A stretch of DNA of 64,000 nt from NCBI GenBank assembly GCA_022495995.1, contig JAFEMH010001487.1, positions 248,001 through 312,000 on the forward strand, in the 5' to 3' direction. The translations under genes and the position numbers were made by a program. The notes beneath the pieces are model-generated. The model worked only from the letters and a program-made list of their open reading frames with translations. It made no database searches and was not told the origin of the DNA. Below, piece by piece: positions 21,578 through 34,452 of this stretch (position 1 is its first letter; the number at the start of each line of letters is the position of its first letter). Source of the stretch: Adenophora triphylla var. japonica (taxonomy: Eukaryota > Streptophyta > Magnoliopsida > Asterales > Campanulaceae).

Positions 21578-23100
21578 GTCAGTTTAACCTAGGTTAATGA
21601 GTATAGATTTAATAACTCTTTAACTAGGCTTTTAGTACAAGTTTAGTACAACATGGTAGAACTTGGATTAGTCCAAAGAGGTGTTTGCAAGAGCTTTAAA
21701 TATTGATCCAAAGTTGCTTAGAAGGCGTTTCAGCACTTGTATTATTTCAATCTGCAGCCTTGGTCCATGTTTGAGGCATTGGGAACCTAGGCTAAACAAC
21801 TCGGATTTGAACACTTTTTGATCCTGTATTTAGTAAAACTTTAGTACTATATAATGGAGTTTGAATTGGGCCAAAAGGATATTGATAAGGTCCATAAATA
21901 ATGTCTCAAAAATGCTTGAGAGGCGGTTATAAAACTTGAACCAAATGTTATAAAACTTGGTTTTTGAACTTGAACCCTAAAGGGAAAGTGTTTAATGTTG
22001 TATTGTGATGGCGTAGGGCTACTTATATATTATTGTACCCCTACGTGATGACCTATTTAGGGTTATTTGCTCTATAGTGCCTAATATATTGCACCTCTAC
22101 GTGGGGTACCTCTATATAGTTATTGATTCATATAGGAGTGAAATAATTGTAGCACTGTTTATTTTGTTGAGTAAGAGTATAAGTACCATATGATTGGATT
22201 ATTGTACTCTATATTGTTAAGTATATGTCATGCTATTGTGAAGGCTTGGCAGATCGAAGTTTAGTATTAAGTTGCAAGTGTGTAAACATAGCAACTTAGT
22301 ATGGAATTGGTTCCTCTATGATTATAAAGCTGGTACAATATTCGTACTAGGTAAGGGAGTCTTAAATGACCTAAACTGATAAAGGTAAGGGCTTTATGAT
22401 ATGCTTTTTATAAAAATATACTCGGTACACGGTACACAAACCAAACTCATATTTGTATACCGTGTACCAACCAAGAATGCATAATCTGTACGGTAGTACC
22501 GTACCAAACTTTCGTTATACCGAAGGTTGGTATACCAAAAATTTTGGTTAGTTGAGCTGTTTTGTCTGAAATAGAGTTGTTCATGGTTTGGTTAAGACTT
22601 ATGAGGGGATTTCTTCCTAACTTTCCCAACATCCGTGTTATAAGGGAACTTAGTTTGTGATTGACGAGTTAGATTTTAATTGTTGAGGTAGAGATAATAT
22701 ATACACTTCTTTTCTTATCAATTTTTTTTTTTTTTGATGAGGTAGAGAAACCAATACAGGATACATATTAGGGCATTAAAGGAAAAGCATCTGAAGTCAA
22801 AGACATTTTTAAAATTTTTGTAAATCCATTTATATGAAACAAACTAGGATACAGCTTCGTATATACGTGTCGCGTAAATAAGTAAAACCAACATTTAAGG
22901 TGTAGTACCCGAAATCATAAAATGTGCTTTGAGAACCATAACCGAGAATAAAGAGTATCTATGAAAATCACAAAAATAATTGATAAAGAGCTAAAGAAAA
23001 ACGAATAATGCGTAATCTAAATGGTGGTAATAATTAATTTAAAAACGTAATATTCAGCTACAAACAAATAAGTTAGAAAACTCGTGGATGAAATAATTTA
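21578..23100. other. AT-rich interior of CACTA-2, no gene seen
   Basis: No coding potential. Around 22400-22550 lie GGTACACGGTACAC, TGTATACCGTGTACC and GTACGGTAGTACCGTACC, imperfect palindromes reminiscent of a small MITE, but I cannot define ends. Confidence 0.5.
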
Positions 23101-23108
23101 GGAACATC

Positions 23109-24252
23109 TAGTTCTAGATCTCATTTTGGGGCGATTGACGTATCGCGGACGGTGATTATGTCGCCTACGTTTGAGCGCCTGAAATCAATCCTGGCACCCT
23201 AGATGCACCTTATATGAAACAAATTAGGATACAGTTTATGTATCCTAGTTTGTTACATATTTAGTAATATTAACGAATAGAAGAAAACATATGCCACTAT
23301 AAAGAAAACGATAAATAACCGTACTCATAATCAAATATGTAACATGTTATATTTAATAAAAATTAAAATAAAAATATACATATATGTATATATATAAATA
23401 TCATTTTTGCACAAGCGCAGTCCAAAGATTGAAACTTTGATTAATTATTATAATAATAAATCTACTTTCAAAGTTTCAATCTTTGGGCCAAATGCTTGTG
23501 CAAACTTGATATTTTCCACCACACTACTATCACGTACAACCACTACCATGGGGTTATACCGAGTGGAAAATCTCAGTTTTTTGCACAAGCGTTAGGTCCA
23601 AAGATTGAAACTTTGATTAATTATTATAATAATAAATCTACTTTCAAAGTTTCAATCTTTGGGCCAAATGCTTGTGCAAACTTGATATTTTCCACCCCAC
23701 TACTATCACGCATACAACCACTACCACGGGGTTATGCCGAGTGGAAAATCTCAAAGTTTGCACAAGATTAGTTCAAAGATTGAAACTTTGAAAGTAGATT
23801 TAGCAATTAATCAAAACAAGAAAATCCCCAACTTCGCCTTGTAGAAGATACAAAAACCTAGCTTGGGGATTTTCTTGTTTTCCGATTAATTATAATAGTA
23901 AATCTACTTTTAAAGTTTCAATCTTTGGGCCAAATGCTTGTGCAATAGACTTGATATTTTCCATCGGTGTAACATGTTATATTTAGTAAATATAACATGT
24001 TACATATTTAGTAAACATAACATGTTACATATGCAACAATTAGATAAGTTACCAAATATCATATTTTCAAGTCTTTTAAAGTCAAAGCGGGGAGGAAGGG
24101 GTGAATGTATCAATAATGTAACATATTCAACCGCACACTACCTTAGTATGGTTCTAGATCCCATTTTGGGGCGATTGACGCATCGCGAACGGTGATGTAA
24201 TATCGCCACGTTTGAGCGCCTGATATCAATCCTGGCACCCTAGATGCACCTT
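23109..24252. repeat. Direct repeat flanking a hairpin cluster (23109-23211 and 24150-24252)
   Basis: Two about 100-bp copies of a segment with TTTTGGGGCGATTGACG, CGGTGAT, TTTGAGCGCCTGA and CAATCCTGGCACCCTAGATG, about 90 percent alike by eye, 1.04 kb apart. They bracket the hairpin cluster at 23406-23945 and could be terminal direct repeats of a small element or a tandem duplication. Confidence 0.7.
23406..23945. repeat. Three hairpins with TGCACAAGC ends
   Basis: Three inverted-repeat units at about 23406-23505, 23581-23690 and 23758-23945. Each begins TGCACAAG, contains AAAGATTGAAACTTTGA against TCAAAGTTTCAATCTTT, and ends GCTTGTGCA. The third has a longer loop with a second hairpin (AAGAAAATCCCCAA...TTGGGGATTTTCTT). 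Between the units runs a sequence that is itself bounded by ATTTTCCAC and GTGGAAAAT. Probably MITE-like. Confidence 0.75.
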
Positions 24253-24289
24253 AGGGTATTGTGGTTGGTGGTTAACATCTTAAAATATA

Positions 24290-25036
24290 AATAAGATGAG
24301 AGCCTTTCTCACCCACACTATCAAAATCCGTCCATCTTTGATCAAGAAATATAGAGCAAATAGGTTCTTGTCATTGAAGGATTTTCTGCTTAATAAGAGT
24401 TTTTCAGCTTCACTGCCTTCTCTCTTCTATGATTCAAACATCACAGCCATGTTCTTGTCAGCTTTATTTCATCACTGTTATACGGTCACAAGTAAAAACA
24501 AGGTAACAGTATAACACCAGTGATGAGAAAACAAAACTTTCCTCCAATTTTTTTAATCTCCACCTTCCATTTACTCGAGATCCTGATTGCAGAATCTTTC
24601 TCATGAGCTTGAAAGTTGGCGGTGTTGCCCTCAATCTCACGGTTGCTTCGCATGTGCAACCGTGAGATTGAGGGCAACACCGCCAGCTTTCAGGCTCATG
24701 AGAAAGATTCTGCAATCAGGATCTTGGGTAAATGGAAGGTGGAGATTGAAAAAATTGGAGGAAAGTTCTGTTTTCTCTTCACTGGTGTTATACTGTTACC
24801 TTGTTTTTACTTGTGACCGTATATCACCAGTGAAGAGTAAAACAGGCACTGTCAAGACATGGCCGCGATCTTTGAGATTCTTAGAGAGGAGGACAGTGAA
24901 ACTGAAACCTATATTAAAATGTAAAATCCTTTGCTCAAACTGACAAGAACTTATTTGCTCTATCTTTCTTGTTCTAAGCTGAGATAGGGTTTTGATAGTT
25001 GTGGATGATAACGACTCTCATCTTGTTTATAAATGT
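24290..25036. mobile_element. Foldback element, uninterrupted copy inside CACTA-2
   Basis: Starts AATAAGATGAGAGCCTTTCT and ends GACTCTCATCTTGTTTAT. Arms of about 350 bp with a loop near 24645-24660. At 24705-24730 it reads CTGCAATCAGGATCTTGGG, which is the pre-insertion form of the site into which CACTA-2 inserted in the other copy (16935-16945 joined to 33997-34010). Confidence 0.75.
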
Positions 25037-25294
25037 TAATTTAATTCATCGTTGTAAAATTATATATTTTACAACAAAGAATTAAATATTAATATTTAAA
25101 ATTATTCACAATAGTAATCACGCATTTCGGGATGGGATAGGTTTATCAAACATGCACTTAAAGGACAGAGTAGGTGGTTAGGTAGGGACACCATTATCCT
25201 TTAGTTTAGTTTGAACTAGAGCTCAAGATTTGTTGATACAATTATTCACAATATTAATAGGTAAAAGTCCCAACAGCCCCAATTTAAGGCAAAG

Positions 25295-26870
25295 ATGGAG
25301 CATTACAATGGAGAAATTGTTTCCCGCGAGTTTCAATTTCAACAAGACATTCTTGAACTCACGCGCTTTCACCAAAAACAACACCGGAAACTTATTGACA
25401 GGAGGTATAGCATGCCATGCATCTGGTCTCTAAAAGATTGGAAGATTGATTGGGATCCGCTCCGAGCCGCTTTCGTGCTTTTGGGATTCGGAGCGACATG
25501 TGTTCACCCTATCGTACAACGATCCGGTGCCAACGATGGAGGATTTTCGAGCACCGATCGGGTGTGGCCGAGTCGAGGACCGTGGCATTTCCTCGAGACA
25601 GACGATCGCCACGAGCAACTATCTCGAATTCTTGGGATTATCGCCAGACCGGGTATCGGGCATTGTCGTTGACGATAGATTCATAGACTTGACTCATATA
25701 GCCAGTATTGAGTCGGACCAGCCCCTGACCGTTTGATCTATCCACTTCCTTAGATATATTCATGTTGCTCATTCCGTCTCGCGCACTACTTCGCGGCTAC
25801 ATCGGAGTGTGTCCAAATACGCTGTTAGAGATCATCAGCAAACGAGAGGTGATCGAGGAGTTGACATCCGGCATATTCAATCTGGGTCGTGGAGCGATGG
25901 ACATCATTCAACTGTTGCTAGCGGAGACATACCACGGCATTGATAGATTAGCCGGAGGATCCGAGTACATGGGTTCAGGCAGCCCCGACATTACTATCAT
26001 TGTGGCCGTATGAGAGATTTCGCTTGATCTCGCCACCGCCAGGGGCGCACGGCATTACCTTGGGTGACCGGACACGCAGATATTGAGGGATGCCGCTACC
26101 GAGAGTTGGCATAGGAGGTTGGCCTTGGCCCGATATGAGACCGCAAACCCGAACTATTGGATTCCGGCATGGGGATTGCGTACTATGAGAGATATTCAGA
26201 CGGGCCGCTTATTGTCCGACTTCCGGACTACATGTATCATCCTTTTGCATTCCATCTCTAGTGAGCGGACAAGACGGATACCCGCAGCAGACCATTCGGA
26301 CTTTGAGAGAGCAGCTTGACGACTAATACAATGCCGATGATTATGACCGAGCCTCGACTACACATTTCTTTGGCGTAGCATTTCTAGAGGGCTTTCTTCC
26401 GATACGACCACTACTCCGTCATACTAGAGGTAGCACATTTCGACCACCGAGTATCCGACATGGTACGAGGAGCAAGAAGGTCCCGTACACTGATGATAGA
26501 GGCTCGACGCCGAGAGTGTTTTGGGGCGACTATTCTTCCAGTAGGACATTAAGAGGCATGGAGGCCAAGAGCAACCCCGATGAAATCACCGGCGACATTG
26601 CAGCAGACATGAGAGACGGGAGATTCGGAGAGCCGCTTTGAGAAATGATCCCGAAGTGATAGCTCGCAGGAGGCCTTGAGGCAGAAAGAGCAAGACCGAG
26701 AGCTACCAGACCGATATATCCACCACTCACACGATACCCGAGCCAGACGAGGTTCGACCGACTTTTTCAACATACCTAGACCAAAGACCTCCCTGGGGAC
26801 CGAGGCGGAGGAAGAGTAGAGATTCGAGTTCGGGAGCGGGAACGAGTTCCTAGACACTTTAAGAAGACCC
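25295..26870 (+). pseudogene. Plant-mobile-domain (PMD) pseudogene inside CACTA-2
   Basis: Starts MEHYNGEIVSREFQFQQD, then MPCIWSLKDWKIDWDPLRAA and, after a frame change, CFWDSERHVFTLSYNDPVPT with MEDFRAPIG. This matches block for block the Tat-element protein at 2986-4480 (WDLLRAASRFWDVWRNVYSF, TPTLEDFRAILGG). The next frame has GAMDIIQLLLAETYHGIDRL (Tat version PLVLGETFLGIGRMATGS), and later frames GYPQQTIRTLREQLDD. Frames change at least four times and stops occur near 25736, 26011 and 26318. It lies between the foldback copy and the TNPD gene on the same strand. Whether PMD was acquired by CACTA-2 or lies on a nested element is not resolved. Confidence 0.72.
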
Positions 26871-27089
26871 GTTAATATATTGTTAAATATGAGTTAGAAG
26901 CTTTATATTTATTTTAAGAAGATCTCGTGTTGCTTTTAAGTTTGTAATTCAAATTTAGGGAATGATAATACGTTAATTACTTCTAAACCGTTAATATATT
27001 ATGAAATCCAATAATTATTAACATCCCGATTTTGTTTCATCCGTCGATTAAATTGAGTGTACGTATAATATATGGATTGCAATGCAGAG

Positions 27090-30000
27090 TGATGTCTCGT
27101 TAACGATGATCGTAGTTGGATGTATAAGCGGAAGTTGCCGAATCAACGCGGTATCAATCCCGAGTTTTATAGAGGGTTCAAGGGGTTTGTTGAATTTGCT
27201 CAATTAAATAAAACCGGTCACATGGATAAGGATGGTAAGATTAGGTGTCCATGCGACAAGTGTTGTAATGTCAAGTATCTAAGCTTGATCGAGACTCGAA
27301 ACATCTTTTGCGTAACGGGTTTGAAGTTGGGTACAAACGGTGGACCCGTCATGGTGAGCCGAGATTGCGCACAAATGTTGCGAATAATCCCCCGAGAATA
27401 TTCATGTACCTCCCGAACCCGAACCTATTATTCAGACAATGAAGAACCACCTTTGAATATGGAAGATATGGTTAGGGATGCAGTCCTTCCTTCGATTGGT
27501 CGAGAACCAACAAAGAAGAACCAACCCCCGCAGCCCAAGAAATTTATTGATGCTATGGACTCGCAAAGAGAAGGTCTATCCAGGTTGCGAGATCAAATGT
27601 GTTGGGAGGCCGTGGCCGAGCTCCTTAACATAAAGGCTGATTGCAATATTAGCCGCTCCGCTTATAATCGTATCATGAAAGCAATTAAGCGGATGTTGCC
27701 GAAAGAGAATAAGATGGTTACAAACTTTTATGAGACAAAGAAGTTGGTTGGGCGATTGGGCTATGTTATGAAAAGATTGATGCGTGTAAGAATGACTCGC
27801 ATGCTATTCTACAAGGAAGATTCACGTAAGACAGAGTGTTCAATTTGCGGACAAAGTAGATATAAGCCAAGTCGGAGGGGGAGTTCAAAACACAAGAAAA
27901 ACATACCACATAAGCGCCATGCGTTACATGCCGTTGATTCCAAGACCGCAACGCCTCTACGCGTCTAAATCTACTGCAGAGGCAATGCGTTGGCATAAGG
28001 AAAGTTTGCGTGAAGATGGTGTGTTGATTCATCCCAAAGGATGGGGAGGCATGGAAACACTTTGATGAGACTTATCCCGACTTTGCGTCCGAAGCAAGAA
28101 ATATACGGTTATGCATCTCGCTCCGATGGTTTCAATCCGTTTGGTCCCGGGGCAAAATCTTACTCTTGTTGGCCGGTTATAGCCACCGTCTACAATCTTC
28201 CGCCCTGGTTGTGTATGAGTGATCCCTACATGTTCTTGTCGTTATTCATCCCCGGCCCAAATGTACTCGGGAGGAACATTGACGTCTATCTCCGACCTTT
28301 GATGGACGAATTGAAGCGGCTTTGGGAGGATGGGGTCGAAACGTGGGATGCTTTCAAGCGAGAGAATTTCAAGCATGAAAGGCTGCGTTGATGTGGACAG
28401 CTTAATGACTTCCCCGCATATGGGATGTTATCGGGTTGGAGCACCCACGGGAAGTTGGCCTCGTCCGTATTGTATGAGTGACACAAAGTCTTTCACGCTC
28501 ACGCACTCGGAAAACCATGTTGGTTCGATTGCCATAGACCATTTCTTCCGGAGGACCACCCATTCAGGACCCCGAAGAATGCGTTTAAAAAGAACAAGAT
28601 TGACCATGATGAGGCCCCGATTCGTTTAAGTGGTGACACGGTCTATGAGGAGGTATCTAGATTGCCCGATCCTCGGTGGGGGAAAAAGTTTTCGAAGACC
28701 AAAATACAAGTGGTTTGGGACTACCCATAACTGGATCAAGAGGAGTATATTTTGGGAGCCGCCATACCGGAAAACAAATCTCATTCGACATAACCTTGAC
28801 GTGATGCACATTGAGAAGAATGTATTCGATAATGTTTTTAACACGTTGATGGATTTCAAGAGAACAACTAAAGACAACGAAAAGCTCGAAAGGACCTTAA
28901 GGAAATATGTAGGCGGCCGGCCTTAGACTTGGTATACGACGTCAATGGTAAACCATTAGACCGATGGCTCAATACGTGCTTACAAAGGAAAAGAGGCTCC
29001 TCCTCCCGAAATGGCTCAAGGAGTTAAGGCTTCCAGATGGTTACGCGTCTAACATTGGTAACCGTGTCAATGTAGAGGAGGGGAAAGTGCGGTGGTTTGA
29101 AGAGTCACGATTGCCACGTTTTCTTGGATAGGCTACTTCCGATTGCTCTCGGGGTCTCTTGCCCGACAATATCCGGGTGGCGTTACAGAGTTAAGTGAGT
29201 TTTTCCGAGCGTTAACATCGACCACACCGCGTGTTGATCACATGAAAAAGATTGAGGAGAGCATCGTAGTGACTTTGTGCAAACTTGAGAAGATAGTTCC
29301 TCCTTCATTTTTGATTCTATGGAGCATTTACCGGTCCACTTGGCATACGAAGCTAGAGTAGGTGGTCCAGCTCAATACGTATGGATGTATCCATTTGAGA
29401 GGTAATTGAATTTATTCTATTTCTAAATAATTTGAGCGTTAACAATATACCTTCTTTAACATTATTTATGTTTTAATCTACGAATGACTTTTTAGGTATC
29501 TAGGCCAATTGAAAAGGAAGATGAGCAATAGGGCCGTGGTCGAGGCCTCAATTTCGTAGGCCGTTATCATAGATGAGATTGTTGCCTTTGTCGGAACATA
29601 TTTTCCTCCCGATGTTGATACGAGATTGACTAGGGTTGGCCGCAATTACGATGGTGGTTTTCCGTCTAAGGGAAACATCTCTCGTATTTTCATCCCCCGG
29701 TCGGTTCCTCGGCAAACGGGTTGGTACGCGTACGTTAACCGCTAAAGAGTTTGCCGCGGTCGAAACGTATGTTCTTCTTAACTGCGACGAGGTTGGGAAT
29801 ATATCAAGTAAGTCATTGATGTTATGTTTACGCCTCGTCGATTAAATTATGCATGTTTAATTACCTGCATATGAAATGCCTTGTTTAACCCTATTGCCGA
29901 GAATGTTTGAAGATTTAGCTCAGATTTATCTCCGTAACTCATCGCAACTAGGACAGAAAGAGAATTTCCAAACCGGCTAAGGAAATATGTAAATATTTCT

Positions 30001-30803
30001 GTTTCATTCAAATTTATTCTATACACTTCTTTAAACATTCAATCTTAAAATTGTATTAAATTGGTTACAATATTGTCTTATAGATAGCCGAACATCCGGT
30101 GATGCCAAAGTCGCGAGGTTAAGACATTTAGCATCATCTCCGTACTTGAACGTTCATTTATACAACGGTTATTTCGTGAATGGCTATGTGTTTCATACCA
30201 AAGCTTACGGGGGCTCTAAATTGACGTGGAATAGCGGTGTGAAGCTTATAGGGAATGATTATTATGGCGTCCCGAAAGAAGTAGTCGAGGTGGAGTATTT
30301 GGGTAGAAACAAGGTTGTCTTGTTCAATTGTGATTGGCGGGATGCCGTGCGAGGTGTTAAGAAGCACGCCATATTTGACCTCGTCGATGTAAAGGACTCG
30401 TCCAGACATAATGGCGACGACGTCTTCATCTTAGCATCTCAAGCACAACAGTATACATGACTCCCTACCCTCGTCCGCGACCCGACGGATTGTGGGCCGT
30501 TTGGATGACCAAGGCTAGGAGCATGATTGACAACCTACCCTCGTCGACAACTACGAGTCGTCATTAGAAGCACCCTATCAAGAGGATGAAATGCCGTTGC
30601 CACCTAACGTTTCATCGCCTAATCATCCATTAGATGATGTCACTCATATTCCTCAAAATGTTGATGAACCCGAGGAGGATATCTTACCAGAATTTGCCAA
30701 CTCCCCGCCTCGTTCAGTCATCTCGCGCACATTGATATTGATGAATCGTGAGGAAGAGGAAGAGGAAGAGGAAGAGGAAGAGGAAGAGGAACCAGAAGTT
30801 TGA
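27090..30803 (+). pseudogene. CACTA transposase (TNPD-like), degenerate
   Basis: Domain order of plant TNPD is preserved: transposase-associated domain at 27110-27370 (SWMYKRKLPNQRGINPEFY, IRCPCDKCCN); Transposase_21 region at about 27960-28920 (ASRSDGFNPFGPGAKSYSCW, YNLPPWLCMSDPYM, LSLFIPGPNVLGRNIDVYLR, NLDVMHIEKNVFDNVFNTL); DUF4218-like region at about 29100-29640 (DSMEHLPVHLAYEARVGGPA, YVWMYPFERYLGQLKRKM); and DUF4216-like region at 30146-30460 (LIGNDYYGVPKEVVEVEY, VVLFNCDWRD). The end is a run of glutamates. TNPD catalyses excision and insertion at the CACTA ends. Frameshifts and stops in nearly every domain show it is inactive. Introns are likely near 29403-29494 and 29811-30084. Confidence 0.88.
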
Positions 30804-30894
30804 TTCATCGTAGTCCGAAGACGAAGATGAAGAACTCGAGTTTTGTAGTAATTCGAGTCCATGATGATGATGGGGACGAAGATTAATAATAGTT

Positions 30895-31195
30895 TAAACT
30901 TTAAAATTGTATTGTGAATGCTTTAGATTATTAGAACTTTAAAGTTTTATATGTATTGTGAATGCTTTAGATTATTAGAACTTTAAAGTTTCATATGTAT
31001 TGTGAATGCTTTAGATTATTTTTAATATCCGTCGTTTTATATATATTGTGAATGCTTTAGATTATTAGAACTTTAAAGTTTTATATGTATTGTGAATGCT
31101 TTATATTATTAATAGTTTATAGTTTTATATGTATTGTGAATGCTTTAGATTATTAGAACTTTAAAGTTTTAGATGTATTGTGAATATATTGTTTC
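30895..31195. repeat. AT-rich minisatellite after the TNPD gene, about 53-bp unit
   Basis: About six copies of ATTGTGAATGCTTTAGATTA with TTAGAACTTTAAAGTTTTAT. Lies in the intergenic gap between TNPD and the accessory gene. Confidence 0.85.
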
Positions 31196-31238
31196 CTATT
31201 GTTAAAGTTGTATATTTTAATATTTTTACCGTAGTACG

Positions 31239-33025
31239 ATGAGTTCTAGTAGAAAGGGGGTAAAGAGGACCAAGCCCATTTACACTTTGATTATCGGGAC
31301 GCAACCGTCCCGATCCGGTAGCGATGGTGTTGACCCCTCACTCGCAGTACTAGCTCCACCTCTCGGGGCCGGTACTCGTACTACCGTAGATTCCGAGGGG
31401 AGGATATATGTCCTGATCTCAAGACTTTATGACCAAAAAGTAACTCTTCATTAATTTGATATAAGTTGGTTCCTTTTTGCTTTATATATAATTCATTATT
31501 TAAGTTAAAATGTTATTGTATAAATATACTTGGCGGTGGGTAGGTGGATACCCCACCACCGGCACTAAGATCGGGCAATACCGGCGGTCTCGGAAAATGA
31601 CCGATTTTTGGCCCAACTGGAAAAAATTGCCACAGAGGCGTAAGGAGGATGCGTGGGATGAGTTTAGGGTAATGTGTTAATGGTTTTTATTTAAAACTTA
31701 AATGTTAGTTTGTTATTAAAATGTTATAATTAATAATGATTATACTCTTTTAGTTTTGTAATGTTATCATTATATGTTGTAGGCTAAATATTATTGGGAT
31801 CCGTACATCGCCGAGGCGACGGCTAGATATGTTTTCTTTGAGCGGTGCTCACAAGCCGTTTAAGGATTTTATTTGTAAATACTTTTATCTATCCTTAATT
31901 AGTTTAATTAACAATGATTATACTCTTTTAATTTTATAATGTCATCATTATATGTTTACAAGATATTCATATTTTTTATAGGTACCACGAAGAGAAATTA
32001 TTATACTTGCTCGGCTCGCGGCGGGACAGCGGCCCTTGTGTCCTACTTTTATGACCGTTGAGGTGTTTGCTCAATTTTGCGAATATTGGGAGTCGCTGCG
32101 GCGAAGGCCGTATCCGAACAGGCCAAGGCCAATAGAGCGAGCTCCTCTGGGTCGGCGGCGTTGCATACCGGGGACGCTCACGGTCGCCGAGCATCACGAC
32201 CGCATGGTATGTATGTTAATTTAAATGTAGTAGTGTATGGATGCTTTTAAATAGGTTTATGTACGTATGTTAGCCGGGAGCCAATGTTGATGCTATGAAA
32301 TCCATAGTTTTAGTGTAAATGTAGTGTATGCATGCTTTTAAATCGGTTTAAATGTTGCATTTATATATACAATTTCAAAGTAATAATCTCGCTTATTTTA
32401 TTTATAGGAAAGGGAGTATGGTCCGAATATCACTTTTGTGGATGTTTACGCTAGCCTCCATATTCGGAATTCTACGGCGCCCGATCAACCTCCGCAATGG
32501 GTTGACGATCGATGCCGCTGCATCGCCTTTGTAAGTAAACTACCATTAAATGACTTGATTTTGAATATGTAAATTTATTTATGTACCTTACATTGTGTAT
32601 ATGATTATAATTGTTTGTTTTATTTTTCAGCCGCATATCAAGCCGCCGTTGTTCCCGAAGGAACGCCTCCCGCGAGCCCGTCCCCTTCGTGCACGATGTT
32701 TGGCAGAGGTCACCTCTCGAGGACATCCAAGGAGAGGAGCCCGAGTGTTAGGGATGGGGATTACGGGCGGCAATGCCCGTCGACGTCGACCGGCCGTCGG
32801 AGAAATGTTGACCAGCCCATGTTTCATGATCCGAGGGTCGACACTCTGGAGGCTGCGTTGGAGGAGGAGAGACGCGAGCGGGCAAAGCTTGCGGATGCTT
32901 TGGCGGTTCGACGCGGATGCGGGAGGAGAACGATCGACGCCATGCGAGACTCGAGAGACAATTGGCGCGCTGATGGCTCGTCTCGGCCGGACTCCCAGGA
33001 TAATTCCCGGCGTCCCCCGGGTTGA
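31239..33025 (+). pseudogene. En/Spm accessory protein (Transposase_24 type) of CACTA-2, degenerate
   Basis: Exon-like pieces: 31239-31452 (MSSSRKGVKRTKPIYTLIIG); about 31580-31670 (MTDFWPNWKKLPQRRKEDAW then DEFR); 31784-31860 (AKYYWDPYIAEATARYVFFE); about 31982-32205 (FAQFCEYWES, then in another frame AKAVSEQAKANR and LHTGDAHG); 32408-32531 (EREYGPNITFVDVYASLHIR, WVDDRC); and 32631-33025 (Ser/Pro-rich, then VDTLEAALEEERRERAKLAD coiled coil). The YWES/LHTG/WVDDR order matches the CACTA-1 gene at 14248-16033. Frameshift in the fourth exon and a stop at 31860 make it non-functional. Confidence 0.72.
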
Positions 33026-33084
33026 TTGCGGACTTTTTTAGACATTGTTGTATTAATTTATACTTGTTTGTAAACATTTGAGAC

Positions 33085-33240
33085 ATTTGGTACCCGCGGG
33101 AGCCCCTCCCGCCTCTCCCCCTCCCCGCTCCACCCCTCTCCCCCCCCCCCGCTCCACCCCTCTCCCCCCCCCTCTCCCCCCTTCCCCCCCCCTTCCCCCT
33201 CTCCCCCTATCCCCCCTATCCCCCTCCCTCTCCCCTCCCG
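33085..33240. repeat. C/T-rich low-complexity tract
   Basis: Runs of CCCCTCTCCCC and CCCCCTATCC for about 150 bp on the plus strand downstream of the accessory gene. Strongly strand-asymmetric. No gene. Confidence 0.9.
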
Positions 33241-33389
33241 AATTGGTACGGTGGTATTTAGTTTTTATTTGGTACGCCGGTATTTGAATTTTAGTTTTTA
33301 TAGTTTTAGTTTTAGAAATTGAAATGTTATATCGTGTACAAAAAATTTTGGTTTTTTGATATTTTAAAATATTTTTTAATTTATTTCAG

Positions 33390-33985
33390 AATCGGCGACG
33401 GAATTTTCCGTCATTTAAATTAATCTTTGAAAGAAAAATTAATTAAATAAATTAATTTCGGCGGCGGAAATTTCCGTCATTTGTAATAAAATTAATTTAA
33501 TTAAATTAATTTCAAAATGACGGAATTTCGACGCTATAATCATTTAATTTTTATTTAATTTTTGATTTCGGAAAATTCCGTCATTTGTAATAAAATTTAA
33601 ATTAAAATTAAATAATTTCAGCGACGGTATTTTCATTGAAATAATTTAATTTCAATTTAAATTTTATTACGGCGACGGAAATTTCACATTGAAATTAATT
33701 TAATTAAATTAATTTTTATTACGGCGACGGAAATTTCCGCCGAAATGAATATTTAATTAAATTAAATTAATATAGCGGCGGATATTTCCGTCATTTGTAA
33801 CCATTAATTCACCGCGGAATTAAATTCCGTCGGTAAAAGAAAAAAATAGCGGCGGAAATTGACCGCCGGAGCACTGCGACAGTACAGTAGCGGCGGACCA
33901 CCGACGGAATTTTTCCGTCGCTGATTATTTTTAGCGACGGAATTTTAATTTTAGCGACGGAAATTTCCGTCGCTAAACGACCTTT
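33390..33985. repeat. Right subterminal motif array of CACTA-2
   Basis: GCGACGGAAATTTCCG and TTTCCGTCATTTG units alternate with AT-rich spacers and end in GACGGAAATTTCCGTCGC just before the terminal inverted repeat. Partner of the left array. Confidence 0.85.
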
Positions 33986-34317
33986 TTCTGGTAGTGCAGG
34001 ATCTTGGGTAAATGGAAGGTGGAGATTGAAAAAATTGAAGGAAAGTTCTGTTTTCTCTTCACTGGTGTTATACTCTTACCTTGTTTTTACTTGTGACCGT
34101 ATACCACCAGTAAGAGAAAACAGACACTGACAAGAACATGGCTGTGATGTTTAAGATCCTTAGAGAGAAGAGGACAGTGAAACTGGAAAAACTCTTATTA
34201 AACAGAAAATCCTTTGCTCAAACAGTGGAGAACTTATTTGCTCTATCTTTTTTGATCAAAGATGGACGAATTTTGATAGCTGTGGGTGAGAAAGGCTCTC
34301 ATCTTATTTATATATAT

Positions 34318-34404
34318 ACATATATGTATATTTTTATTTTTATTTTTATTTTTATTTTTTATTTTATTATTTATTTTTTATTATTATATTTATTATTATT
34401 ATTA

Positions 34405-34452
<48 letters not shown>

